Source: Gammaproteobacteria bacterium
Lineage (GTDB): Bacteria > Pseudomonadota > Gammaproteobacteria > Arenicellales > Poriferihabitantaceae
Direction: 5' to 3'
NCBI GenBank assembly: GCA_011523765.1
Contig: WTGA01000099.1
Location: forward strand, 1-38,679
Length of the DNA: 38,679 bases
Each line of letters starts with the position of its first letter. Positions within the stretch are counted from its first letter, which is position 1. A program made the translations under genes and the position numbers. This document shows, piece after piece, positions 19,860 through 28,959 of this stretch. A model generated the notes under the pieces. It had not been told where the DNA came from and searched no databases. It saw only the letters and a program-made list of their open reading frames with translations.

Positions 19860-21413
19860 ATGGAACGGACCGGCAGCACCATCCGCTTGAAGAAACGACG
19901 GGGAAACCGGGTTTCGAGGAATCCCGAAGAGTCCGGAATGCCCCCGGTGTGGCCGGGTGTGGAGGGTGGCCGGTTCCGGCCTTTGCTGCATTCGGAAGAG
20001 GAAATGGTGCATGAGACCGTATTGCACCTGCTGGAGACTCTCGGCTTGAGCCAGGCCACCCCGTCCATGGTTGCACGCGTGACGGCGAATGGCGGCCGTT
20101 TGACAGAGGATGGACGGTTGTTGTTTCCGCGCCGTCTGGTGATCGCCTCCATCCGGGAATCCATCCGGGATATCGTTCTTTTCGGGCAGTGTCCCGGTCC
20201 TGGAATCGATCTGTCCGGGACGCGCGTCCACATGAGTTCCGGGGGAGCCTCCCCCAGCATCCTGGACCTGGACTCCAGGGGATATCGGGCGGCCACTGCG
20301 CTGGATTTGTACAACGCTGCCCGGTTGGTCGACAAGCTGGAGAACATCCATCACTTCAGTCGCTCCCTGGTGGTGCGGGATGCTCCCGATACCCTGTCCC
20401 TGGATCTCAACACGGCCTATGCCTGCCTGGCCGGGACGGCAAAACCGGTCAGTATCAGCATCACGGAGCCGCACCATGTCCGCACCATTGCCGATATGTG
20501 CTATACCATCGCCGGTGGCGAGCAGGCCTTTCGGGACCGGCCGTTCCTGACGGTCATGGTCTGCCATGTGGTGCCACCGATGCGGTTTGCCGAGGAGGCG
20601 GTCGAGACGCTGGAACAGGCCGTACTGGCGGGGTTTCCCGTCCAGGTCATCTCCGCCGGCCAGGCGGGAGCCACCAGCCCGGCAACGATTGCGGGTTCAC
20701 TGGCCCAGGCGATTGCCGAAACCCTGGCTGCCCTGGTCTTTGCCCGCCTGGTTGATCCAGGCGCCCGGGTCATCTTTGCCCCCAAACCCCTGGTTGCCGA
20801 TTTGAGAACCGGTTCAATGTGCGGAGGCGGAGGAGAGCAGGCCATCCTGATGGCCGCAGCCGCCCAGATGGGACGGTATTACAATCTGCCCACCAGTTCC
20901 ATTGCCGGCATTACCGATTCGAAAATCCCCGATGCCCAGCATGGATACGAGAAGAATCTTGCAGTCAGCCTGGCGGCCCATGCCGGGTCAAACCTGATTA
21001 CGCAGGCGTGCGGCATGCAGGCAAGCCTGCTGGGAGCCTCCCTGGAGAGCTACGTCATCGACAACGACATGCTGGGGAACATTCTCAGGACAGTACGGGG
21101 GGTGGAAGCGTCCGTAGAGACCATTTCTGCCGAAGTGATCGCTGAAGTGTGCCGTGGCGAAGGCCATTACCTGGGTCACCACCAGACTTTTGACCGGATG
21201 AAAACGGATTATTTCTATCCTGCGGTGAGTGACCGGCATTCCCCCCGGGACTGGGAGGAAGCCGGGGCAACCGATGTTCTCGCCCGGGCAAGGGACCGGA
21301 CCCGGGAGATTCTGGACAGCCACTATCCGGCACATCTTGATGACGATGTGGACCGCTATTTCCGGGAACGGTATCCGATACTGCTGGCACGGGAACAGAT
21401 CGGACGCCGCTGA
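19860..21413 (+). CDS. Trimethylamine methyltransferase (MttB) family protein, non-pyrrolysine type
   Basis: SSIAGITDSKIPDAQHGYEKNLAVSLAAHAGSNLI, LGASLESYVIDNDMLGNILR, GHYLGHHQTFDRMKTDYFYP, characteristic of the MttB superfamily; uninterrupted frame with no in-frame amber. Confidence 0.85.
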   Translation: MERTGSTIRLKKRRGNRVSRNPEESGMPPVWPGVEGGRFRPLLHSEEEMVHETVLHLLETLGLSQATPSMVARVTANGGRLTEDGRLLFPRRLVIASIRESIRDIVLFGQCPGPGIDLSGTRVHMSSGGASPSILDLDSRGYRAATALDLYNAARLVDKLENIHHFSRSLVVRDAPDTLSLDLNTAYACLAGTAKPVSISITEPHHVRTIADMCYTIAGGEQAFRDRPFLTVMVCHVVPPMRFAEEAVETLEQAVLAGFPVQVISAGQAGATSPATIAGSLAQAIAETLAALVFARLVDPGARVIFAPKPLVADLRTGSMCGGGGEQAILMAAAAQMGRYYNLPTSSIAGITDSKIPDAQHGYEKNLAVSLAAHAGSNLITQACGMQASLLGASLESYVIDNDMLGNILRTVRGVEASVETISAEVIAEVCRGEGHYLGHHQTFDRMKTDYFYPAVSDRHSPRDWEEAGATDVLARARDRTREILDSHYPAHLDDDVDRYFRERYPILLAREQIGRR

Positions 21414-23359
21414 TGCCGCAGTTTCTCCATCTTTTTTCTGAAATCAGGATTGGGAATTGCGTCATCCCCAACCGTATTGTATCGACAGGCCACCACACCT
21501 ACCTGTCCGATTCCGTCCCGGATGACCGCCTGGTGGCCTACCACGAAGCGCGGGCCAGGGGGGGCGCAGGCCTGATCGTGACAGAAATCATTGCCACCCA
21601 TGAGACAGCGGGTTTTTCCAGCCATCTGCTGCAGGCGGGTGACCGTGAAGCCATCCCGGCGTACCGGAGACTGGCGGACACCTGCAGGCGGCACGGCAGT
21701 AAAATGTTTGCCCAGCTGTTCCACCCCGGCAGAGAGATTCTTTCCGCCCACAGCGGCATGCTGCCCGTTGCGTGGGCCCCTTCAGCCGTGCCGAACGAAC
21801 GGTTTCACATCATGCCGAAGCCCATGCCTGTCGCATTGATCGAAGAGATCATTGCCGGGCATGGCGTGGCCGCTGCCAACCTCGCGGAAGCCGGATTGGA
21901 CGGTTTCGAGATCGTCGCCAGCCATGGCTACCTGCCCGCGCAGTTCCTGAATCCGCGGACCAATCACCGGCAGGACGAATATGGGGGAGATGTGCAGGGC
22001 AGGCGCCGGTTTCTCCGGGAGATCATTCGCGAAATCCGGAAATCGGCACCCGGGCTGGCGCTGGGGATGCGGATATCGGGTTCGGAGATGGTCGATGACG
22101 GGCTGCAGCTGGAAGAAATGGTGGCCCTGTGCCGGGCCCTGTCCGCTGAACTCGACTACATCAGCGTTGTGGCGGGAACCTCGGCCAGCCTGGGGGCTTC
22201 CGTGCACATCGTTCCGCCCATGGGGATGCCCGGCGCCTATGTGGCCTCTCAATCGGAAACGATTCGCAAGGCCGCCGGCATTCCCGTGATGGTGGCCGGC
22301 CGGATCAACCAGCCCCAGGTTGCGGAGCAGGTGATTGCACAGGGCCGGGCGGACCTGTGCGGAATGACCCGGGCCATGATCTGTGATGCCGGCATGGCGA
22401 ACAAGGCACGAAAGGGGGCGCTGGATACCATCCGTTCGTGCATTGGCTGCAATCAATCGTGTATTGGCCGGGCCCACCAGGGGCTCGGCATTTCATGCAT
22501 TCAGCATCCTGAATCCGGTCGGGAAACCGAATTCGGGGAGTTGCCGGGAACCGGTTCGCCGAAAAGGGTCCTGGTGGTGGGGGGCGGGCCGGGAGGACTG
22601 AAGGCCGCGGCCATCGCGGCAGCACGGGGCCATGATGTCCTGCTCCACGAACAGGAGGATTGCCTGGGGGGGCAGGCCAGGCTGGCGATGAAACTGCCCG
22701 GGCGGGAAGATTTCGGCGGAATCATCGACAACCTCGAGCGGGAGGCCAGGCAGGCCGGAGTGAATGTGGTCCTGCAATCCAGGGTGACCCCGGAAACCAT
22801 TCGGGATGTCCGGGCGGATTCAGTGATTCTTGCCACCGGTGCCCGGCCATTTGTACCGGATATCGAGGGTCTCCATTCCGCCCATGCCGTTACCGCATGG
22901 GATGTCCTGACGGGCAGTGCCCGGGCGGGTGCAACAGTGGTCATCGCGGACTGGCGGTCGGACTGGATTGGCCTCGGTATTGCCGAGAAGTTGGCGGCAG
23001 CAGGCAGTGTGGTAGAGTTGGTAACCAATTCTTCAATGGCCGGTGAGGCACTGCAGGCCTATACCCGGAACCATTTTGTCCGCAGGATCAAAAAGCTCGG
23101 AGTCAGGATTTCGACCCATGCCAGGTTGTACGGGATCGACGGCAGCACGGTTTTTTTCCAGGACACGCTGACCGATGACCCGGTGGTCATTGAAGGCATT
23201 GAAACCGTGGTGCTGTCTCTTGGGCATGTCTCCGTGGACCCTTTGAGCGAGCGTATCGAAAACCGGGGCATGGCCATTTACAGCATTGGCGACTGCGTGA
23301 CGCCGCGCACGGCGGAAGAAGCGGTTTACGAGGGGCTCACCACCGCCTGGAGTATTTGA
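21413..23359 (+). CDS. NADH:flavin oxidoreductase (OYE-type FMN + FeS + FAD/NAD domains), TMADH / N-methylproline demethylase-like
   Basis: OYE barrel with SHGYLPAQFLNPRTNHRQDEYGG; FeS motif CIGCNQSCIGRAHQGLGISCIQHP; second nucleotide-binding domain VLVVGGGPGGLKAAAIAAARGHDVLLHEQ. Confidence 0.9.
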   Translation: MPQFLHLFSEIRIGNCVIPNRIVSTGHHTYLSDSVPDDRLVAYHEARARGGAGLIVTEIIATHETAGFSSHLLQAGDREAIPAYRRLADTCRRHGSKMFAQLFHPGREILSAHSGMLPVAWAPSAVPNERFHIMPKPMPVALIEEIIAGHGVAAANLAEAGLDGFEIVASHGYLPAQFLNPRTNHRQDEYGGDVQGRRRFLREIIREIRKSAPGLALGMRISGSEMVDDGLQLEEMVALCRALSAELDYISVVAGTSASLGASVHIVPPMGMPGAYVASQSETIRKAAGIPVMVAGRINQPQVAEQVIAQGRADLCGMTRAMICDAGMANKARKGALDTIRSCIGCNQSCIGRAHQGLGISCIQHPESGRETEFGELPGTGSPKRVLVVGGGPGGLKAAAIAAARGHDVLLHEQEDCLGGQARLAMKLPGREDFGGIIDNLEREARQAGVNVVLQSRVTPETIRDVRADSVILATGARPFVPDIEGLHSAHAVTAWDVLTGSARAGATVVIADWRSDWIGLGIAEKLAAAGSVVELVTNSSMAGEALQAYTRNHFVRRIKKLGVRISTHARLYGIDGSTVFFQDTLTDDPVVIEGIETVVLSLGHVSVDPLSERIENRGMAIYSIGDCVTPRTAEEAVYEGLTTAWSI

Positions 23360-23370
23360 AAACGGCCGAG

Positions 23371-25065
23371 ATGAACCAGGAAACCATCACCGGAGGCGAA
23401 GCGGTATACCGTGTGCTCTGCGACCAGGGCATTGCCTCCGTATTCGGCCTGCTCGGAGGATCGATGCTGGAACTCTACGATGCCATGCACCGGGGCCGGC
23501 AGATTCAGTATATCGGTGCCCGGGACGAACGGGCGGCGGGGCACATGGCGGATGCGTATGCGCGGGTCACCGGTGGGCCGGGCGTGGTGCTGGGCGCACA
23601 GGCCGGACCCGGGGTGGTGAACCTTGCAACCGCCGTGGCCGAAGCATATCTTGCGTATTCCCCCCTGCTGGTCATTGCCGGTGCGGTGAGCCGCTGTGAC
23701 CTCGGCAAGGATACGTTTCAGGAAGTGGACCAGGTTGCATTGTTTGCACCCATCTGCAAACGGTCACTGATGGTCAGCGATCCCGGGCGGCTCGTCGGCA
23801 TGCTGCGGGATGCGCTTCGGTTGGCGATGAGTGGCCGGCGCGGGCCGGTGGTGCTGCACGTGCCGAGGGATATTTTTGCCGCCCGGGTGGAACCCCCCGG
23901 AACCGGGGCGGTCCAGCCTGCCCGTCCCGGGCAGCCCACGGGCGCAGACCTCGACCGGATCATCGGTGCGGTGGAAGCCGCCGGCGCACCGGTCATCATT
24001 GCGGGGGGCGGGGTGAAGTGGGCCAATGGGAGCCGTGCATTGTGCCGCCTGGCGGATTCCCTCCAGATTCCCGTGGTCGCTTCGACCGGACATGCCGACC
24101 TCATGCCTCACGGGCATCCCCTGTTTGCCGGCCAGGGCGGGCCCCGCGGCAACCGGGTTGCCAGCCAACTGACGCGCAATGCAGACCTGCTCCTGGTCAT
24201 CGGTTCCAGGCTGGCGTTCAATTCAACCTTCCACAGCCACGACTACATCTGTGCTCACGCTGATATCGTGCAGATTGATATTGATGCCAGTGCGATTGGC
24301 CGATACTTTTCGGTCATGCACGGGATCCAGTGTGATGCGCTGGCTGCGATGAATGCGTTGCAGGAAAGAATTGATGCCGGAAAACGTCTTCGCTGCCGCT
24401 ACCGCGATTGGCGGGACCGGTTCCTGCGCGATTGGTCCGGACTGGTGAAGGAGCGCCAGGCGGAAGCGGAAATCGATACGGTGCCGCTGGACCCGAAGCG
24501 GGTACTGGCTGAAATCCGCGAATCCTTGCCCGAAGAGGCCATCGTCACCCTGGATACCGGCAACGCATGCTTGCAGGCGGCGGACCGACTGGCCCATTAC
24601 CAGGCACCCGGTCTCATCACACCGTTGGATTTCGGCCTGGTCGGATTCGGATATGCGGCGGCGATTGGAGCCAGGGCCGCTGCCCCGCACCGGCCGGTCA
24701 TCTCCATCATGGGCGACGGCGGGTTCGGGTTTACCGTGAGCGAGATCACCACCGCAGTGCGCCATGGGCTGCCCGTGATCGCAGTGATTCTTGACAATGG
24801 CGCGTGGGGTGCCGAAAAGGCCTACCAGAATGAATTTTTTGGAGGCCGGATACTGGGTGCCGAAATCGACAGCCCGGCCTATGACCGGATTGCACAACTG
24901 TGCGGCGCAGCCGGATATACGGCTGCGCGACCCGGGGAGGTCCGCGCGGCCCTGGAACGGGCGACAGCGAGGAATGAACCGGCCGTGATTCACGTTAAAA
25001 TCGACCCCGGAGCCCTGAGTACGCTGCGCAAGGACCTGTTCAGGCCCGCAGGGGCGAGTCCGTAA
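23371..25065 (+). CDS. Thiamine pyrophosphate-dependent enzyme, Xsc (sulfoacetaldehyde acetyltransferase)-like
   Basis: TPP motif IMGDGGFGFTVSEITTAVRHGLPVIAVILDNGAWGAEKAYQNEFFGG; the WGAEKxxQ and FQEVDQ...LFAP segments resemble Xsc. Confidence 0.75.
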   Translation: MNQETITGGEAVYRVLCDQGIASVFGLLGGSMLELYDAMHRGRQIQYIGARDERAAGHMADAYARVTGGPGVVLGAQAGPGVVNLATAVAEAYLAYSPLLVIAGAVSRCDLGKDTFQEVDQVALFAPICKRSLMVSDPGRLVGMLRDALRLAMSGRRGPVVLHVPRDIFAARVEPPGTGAVQPARPGQPTGADLDRIIGAVEAAGAPVIIAGGGVKWANGSRALCRLADSLQIPVVASTGHADLMPHGHPLFAGQGGPRGNRVASQLTRNADLLLVIGSRLAFNSTFHSHDYICAHADIVQIDIDASAIGRYFSVMHGIQCDALAAMNALQERIDAGKRLRCRYRDWRDRFLRDWSGLVKERQAEAEIDTVPLDPKRVLAEIRESLPEEAIVTLDTGNACLQAADRLAHYQAPGLITPLDFGLVGFGYAAAIGARAAAPHRPVISIMGDGGFGFTVSEITTAVRHGLPVIAVILDNGAWGAEKAYQNEFFGGRILGAEIDSPAYDRIAQLCGAAGYTAARPGEVRAALERATARNEPAVIHVKIDPGALSTLRKDLFRPAGASP

Positions 25066-25267
25066 TGCCTGACCCGAATCCGTTGCAAGCCGCTATTGCA
25101 GGACCCCGGACCCCCGCCGGTCCGGTCCCTCCGCGCCATCACAGGAGAGGTCCGGCGGCACGGTCGGGAGCGTTGCCGGGAAACCGGCCCGGCGAGGCCG
25201 TACTGTGGAGAACCGCCCTGCCGGACTGCGGCCAGGACGCACCGGAACCACCCGCGGACCCGGGCCG

Positions 25268-26842
25268 TTGAACGCCCCGGATCTCCTGCCGCCTGAAACC
25301 GATGTCCTGGTCATTGGCGGCGGGAATGCCGCGTTGTGTGCGGCGCTGTCGGCGAAAGAGCAGGAGGTTGACACCATTGTACTGGAACGGGCCGGTGAAG
25401 AAGAGTCCGGGGGCAACAGCCGGTTTACGGCCGGTGCGTTCCGTTGTGTTTATGACGGGGTGGAGGACCTGCGCGCATTGATGCCGGACCTGACCGATGA
25501 GGAGGTGGCGAAAACGGATTTTGGCTGCTATACGGAAGACCGGTTTTTTGACGACATGGGGAGAGTGACCCAGTACCGGTGTGATCCCGACCTGGTGGAG
25601 GCGTTGGTCCGGGACAGCCGGGGTACCCTGTTGTGGATGAAATCAAAGGGGATACGGTTCCTGCCGATCTGGGGCAGGCAGGCCTTTGAGATAGACGGGA
25701 AATTCAAATTCTGGGGCGGCCTCACCGTCGAAACGTGGGGAGGCGGGCCCGGCCTGGTGGCGGGCCTGGTCCGCGCTGCGGGGAAAGACGGCATCCCGAT
25801 CCACTACGGTGCACGGGCCGTTTCACTGATCACCGATGGGACAGGCGTGGTCGGGGCCCGGGTCAAGTCCGGGGGCGTCTTTCGCGAGATTCACGCGAAC
25901 AGTGTTGTGCTGGCAGCCGGCGGGTTTGAAGCCAACCATGAGTGGAGGGCCCGGTACCTGGGGCCGGGCTGGGACCTGGCTCGGGTTCGCGGGTCCCGGT
26001 TCAACACCGGCGACGGGATCAGGATGGCACTGGAGACCGGTGCCGCGCCGTACGGCCACTGGTCCGGCTGTCATGCGGTGGGTTGGGACCGGAATGCACC
26101 GGAATTCGGAGACCTTCGGGTCGGCGACGGGTTTCAGAAGCATTCCTATCCGTTTTCCATCATGGTGAACGCCCATGGGCGGCGTTTTGTGGACGAGGGA
26201 GCGGATTTCCGCAATTACACCTATGCAAAATACGGGGGAGTGATCCTGAACCAGCCCGGGCAGTTTGCCTGGCAGATTTTCGACCGGAAAATGACGCATC
26301 TGCTTCGCGATGAATACCGGATCCGGGAAGTCACCAGGGTGAGCGCCCCGACACTGGAAGAGCTGGCCGGAAAACTGGACGGGGTCAATGGTGAAAATCT
26401 GCTGGCGACCATTCAGGAGTACAACAGTGCCGTCAGGCAGGAAGTCCCGTTCAGTCCCAATATCAAGGACGGCCGTTGCACCGAGGGGCTGGATATTCCA
26501 AAATCCAACTGGGCGAACACCATCGATACCGGACCATTTGAAGCGTATGCGGTGACCTGCGGGGTGACCTTTACGTTCGGGGGACTGCGGATCAACCCGC
26601 AGGGACACGTGCTGGATACCGACTTGTGCCCCATCGACGGACTGTATGCGGCCGGAGAACTGGTCGGTGGCCTGTTCTATTTCAATTATCCGGGAGGGAC
26701 CGGACTGATGTCGGGTTCGGTCTTTGGCCGTCGGGCGGGGGTTTCCGCCGCTGCGCATGCAAAAGAAAGAAGGGCCTCCGGGAGTGGTGCAACATCCCGG
26801 CAGGCGATGCCGGAGCGGTCAACACGGCAACGGGAAGGTTGA
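25268..26842 (+). CDS. FAD-dependent oxidoreductase, fumarate reductase/TcuA (tricarballylate dehydrogenase)-like
   Basis: DVLVIGGGNAALCAALSAKEQEVDTIVLERAGEEESGGNSRFTAGAFR; C-terminal GLYAAGELVGGLFYFNYPGGTGLMSGSVFGRRAG. Probable TTG start at 25268. Confidence 0.85.
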   Translation: MNAPDLLPPETDVLVIGGGNAALCAALSAKEQEVDTIVLERAGEEESGGNSRFTAGAFRCVYDGVEDLRALMPDLTDEEVAKTDFGCYTEDRFFDDMGRVTQYRCDPDLVEALVRDSRGTLLWMKSKGIRFLPIWGRQAFEIDGKFKFWGGLTVETWGGGPGLVAGLVRAAGKDGIPIHYGARAVSLITDGTGVVGARVKSGGVFREIHANSVVLAAGGFEANHEWRARYLGPGWDLARVRGSRFNTGDGIRMALETGAAPYGHWSGCHAVGWDRNAPEFGDLRVGDGFQKHSYPFSIMVNAHGRRFVDEGADFRNYTYAKYGGVILNQPGQFAWQIFDRKMTHLLRDEYRIREVTRVSAPTLEELAGKLDGVNGENLLATIQEYNSAVRQEVPFSPNIKDGRCTEGLDIPKSNWANTIDTGPFEAYAVTCGVTFTFGGLRINPQGHVLDTDLCPIDGLYAAGELVGGLFYFNYPGGTGLMSGSVFGRRAGVSAAAHAKERRASGSGATSRQAMPERSTRQREG

Positions 26843-26876
26843 CGCACAACCGGACCGTATCCAGCCGAAGGTGAAG

Positions 26877-28499
26877 ATGACAGAGCATCCGTTGAAAGAC
26901 CCCGTTGCCGAAAACACCTGGGACGTGATCGTGGTCGGAGCGGGGTTTGCGGGCCTGTACATGCTGCACAGGCTGAAACAGCTGGACCTCCGGGTCCTGG
27001 TGATCGAAGCGGGTTCTGATGTCGGCGGGACCTGGTACTGGAACCGTTACCCCGGTGCCCGGTGTGATGTGGAAAGCCTGTCCTATTCCTATTCATTCGA
27101 TGAGTCCCTGCAGCAGGAATGGAGGTGGCCGGACCGGTATGCGGTGCAGCCCGACATCCTGCGTTACGCACAGTTTGTGGCCAGGCGGTTCTCCCTGTAC
27201 CCGCATATTGTGTTTGACACACGGATTGTTGAGGCCTGCTACACCGAACCGGACCATGCCTGGCGGATCAGCACCGATGCCGGGGTCCACTATGTTGCAG
27301 GGGTCTGTATCATGGCAACGGGTTGCCTGTCGGTGCCCAAGTCCCCGGATATACACGGGATTGACCGGTTCAGGGGACGGCTGCTGCATACCGCAAACTG
27401 GCCCCGGGAAGCGCTCGATTTCAGCCGTGACCATGTCGGCGTGATCGGCACCGGGTCCTCCGCAGTACAGAGTATTCCCATTCTGGCGGAACAATCCGCC
27501 AGGTTGACGGTTTTTCAGCGGACCCCGAATTTCAGCATCCCGGCCTGGAATGGTCCACTGAGCGAAGAACAGGACCGGCGGTGCAAGGACCGCTATCCAG
27601 TGCTCCGGAACCGGGCCCGGAACACCTTCTCCGGAGATTTTCGTGAAGAGGGGGGCATGAAGCTGCTGCCGGCTTCCCCGGCAGAGCGGGAAAAGGCGTT
27701 GCAACACCGTTGGGAACAGGGCGGATTCCATTACCAGTACGGATTCACGGATGCCGGATATGATACCCGGGCCAATGAAATCGCGGCGGAGTTTGTCCGG
27801 AACAAGATTCGCAGGACCGTGGCGGACCCGGAGGTGGCGGAACGGCTGTGTCCCAGGGACCATCCTTTCGGGACCAAGCGGTTGTGTGTGGATACCGGTT
27901 ACTATGAGACCTACAACCGGGCCAATGTCGAGCTGGTGGACCTGAAGCGGACGCCGGTCGAAGCGGTGACCGCCCGGGGAATTGTCACCACGGGAATGGA
28001 ATACGACCTGGATACGCTGGTGCTGGCCACCGGGTTTGATGCCATGACGGGCGCGTTGGTTCGAATGAACGTCCGGGGACGGAACCATGAACGGTTGCGG
28101 GACAGGTGGCAGGGTGGAGCATCGACCTACCTGGGACTCATGGTGGCGAATTTCCCGAATCTGTTCATGATTAACGGCCCGGGCAGCCCCTCCGTCCTGT
28201 GTAACATGATGCTCGCGCTTGAGCAGCATGTGGAGTGGATATCGGATTGCATTGAATTCATGGGGCAGGCCGGCCACCGGGTCATCGAAGCCTCCCCGGA
28301 TGCCGAGCGGGCCTGGACGGACCATGTCAACCGGGCGGCGGACAGGACGCTGTATCCCCGGGCCGATTCCTGGTATGTGGGGGCCAATGTTCCCGGTAAA
28401 GCCCGGGTGTTCATGCCTTATGTGAAAGGGTTCAAAGCCTATAGCGAGATCTGTGATTCGGTGGTGGAAAAGGGATATGAGGGATTTGTATTCGCGTAG
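26877..28499 (+). CDS. Flavin-containing / Baeyer-Villiger-type monooxygenase
   Basis: VVGAGFAGLYMLHRL; BVMO fingerprint FRGRLLHTANWP (FxGxxxHxxxWP); second Rossmann GVIGTGSSAVQSIP. Confidence 0.9.
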   Translation: MTEHPLKDPVAENTWDVIVVGAGFAGLYMLHRLKQLDLRVLVIEAGSDVGGTWYWNRYPGARCDVESLSYSYSFDESLQQEWRWPDRYAVQPDILRYAQFVARRFSLYPHIVFDTRIVEACYTEPDHAWRISTDAGVHYVAGVCIMATGCLSVPKSPDIHGIDRFRGRLLHTANWPREALDFSRDHVGVIGTGSSAVQSIPILAEQSARLTVFQRTPNFSIPAWNGPLSEEQDRRCKDRYPVLRNRARNTFSGDFREEGGMKLLPASPAEREKALQHRWEQGGFHYQYGFTDAGYDTRANEIAAEFVRNKIRRTVADPEVAERLCPRDHPFGTKRLCVDTGYYETYNRANVELVDLKRTPVEAVTARGIVTTGMEYDLDTLVLATGFDAMTGALVRMNVRGRNHERLRDRWQGGASTYLGLMVANFPNLFMINGPGSPSVLCNMMLALEQHVEWISDCIEFMGQAGHRVIEASPDAERAWTDHVNRAADRTLYPRADSWYVGANVPGKARVFMPYVKGFKAYSEICDSVVEKGYEGFVFA

Positions 28500-28506
28500 C
28501 CGGGCC

Positions 28507-28866
28507 TCAATAGCCGAGCATGGTGCCGATGAACCGGCCCGGTGCCAGGGCGAATGCCCCGGCCATGACGACCCCCGCCATGGTTCCGATCATGAAGCCG
28601 GCATGGGCCCTGACCCATGACCGGCGTATAGCGTAGAGGGCGGCAAACAGGCTGAACAGGGTCCAGGCGGTCAGCCCGTGTATCCAGCTGAACGCTCCAT
28701 CATTCAATTCCCGGATACCGAAAGACGACAGCGTCACGACCAGCATGGCGGCGACCCAGGCCCGGCCGACGGCCCGGTGGCGCGGGGTACCCTTGGCGAG
28801 TGCCAGGTTCGCCATGCCCAGCCCCAGTGCCAGCAGTGCTGTGACCAGGTGTATCCAGATTACCAT
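28507..28866 (-). CDS. Small membrane protein, DUF2306-like
   Basis: 119 aa, four hydrophobic segments, GTPRHRAVGRAWVAAM motif. Confidence 0.7.
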   Translation of the reverse strand: MVIWIHLVTALLALGLGMANLALAKGTPRHRAVGRAWVAAMLVVTLSSFGIRELNDGAFSWIHGLTAWTLFSLFAALYAIRRSWVRAHAGFMIGTMAGVVMAGAFALAPGRFIGTMLGY

Positions 28867-28959
28867 GGCTCCCCGCCTTGCCGGCGGCCCGGCGCGGCAT
28901 GAAAAAATGGCTGGTCCCGGTTATCCCGGAACCAGCCGGATTCACAACGGTGACTGGCG

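Noticed and set aside
19860-21413. Pyrrolysine-containing MttB
   Set aside because: The frame is uninterrupted with no in-frame TAG, so it belongs to the non-Pyl group.
25065-25271. 68-aa ORF with ATG overlapping the TPP-enzyme stop (TAATG)
   Set aside because: Pro/Arg-rich and without recognisable motif; probably chance in a GC-rich intergenic segment, although the overlap is suggestive.
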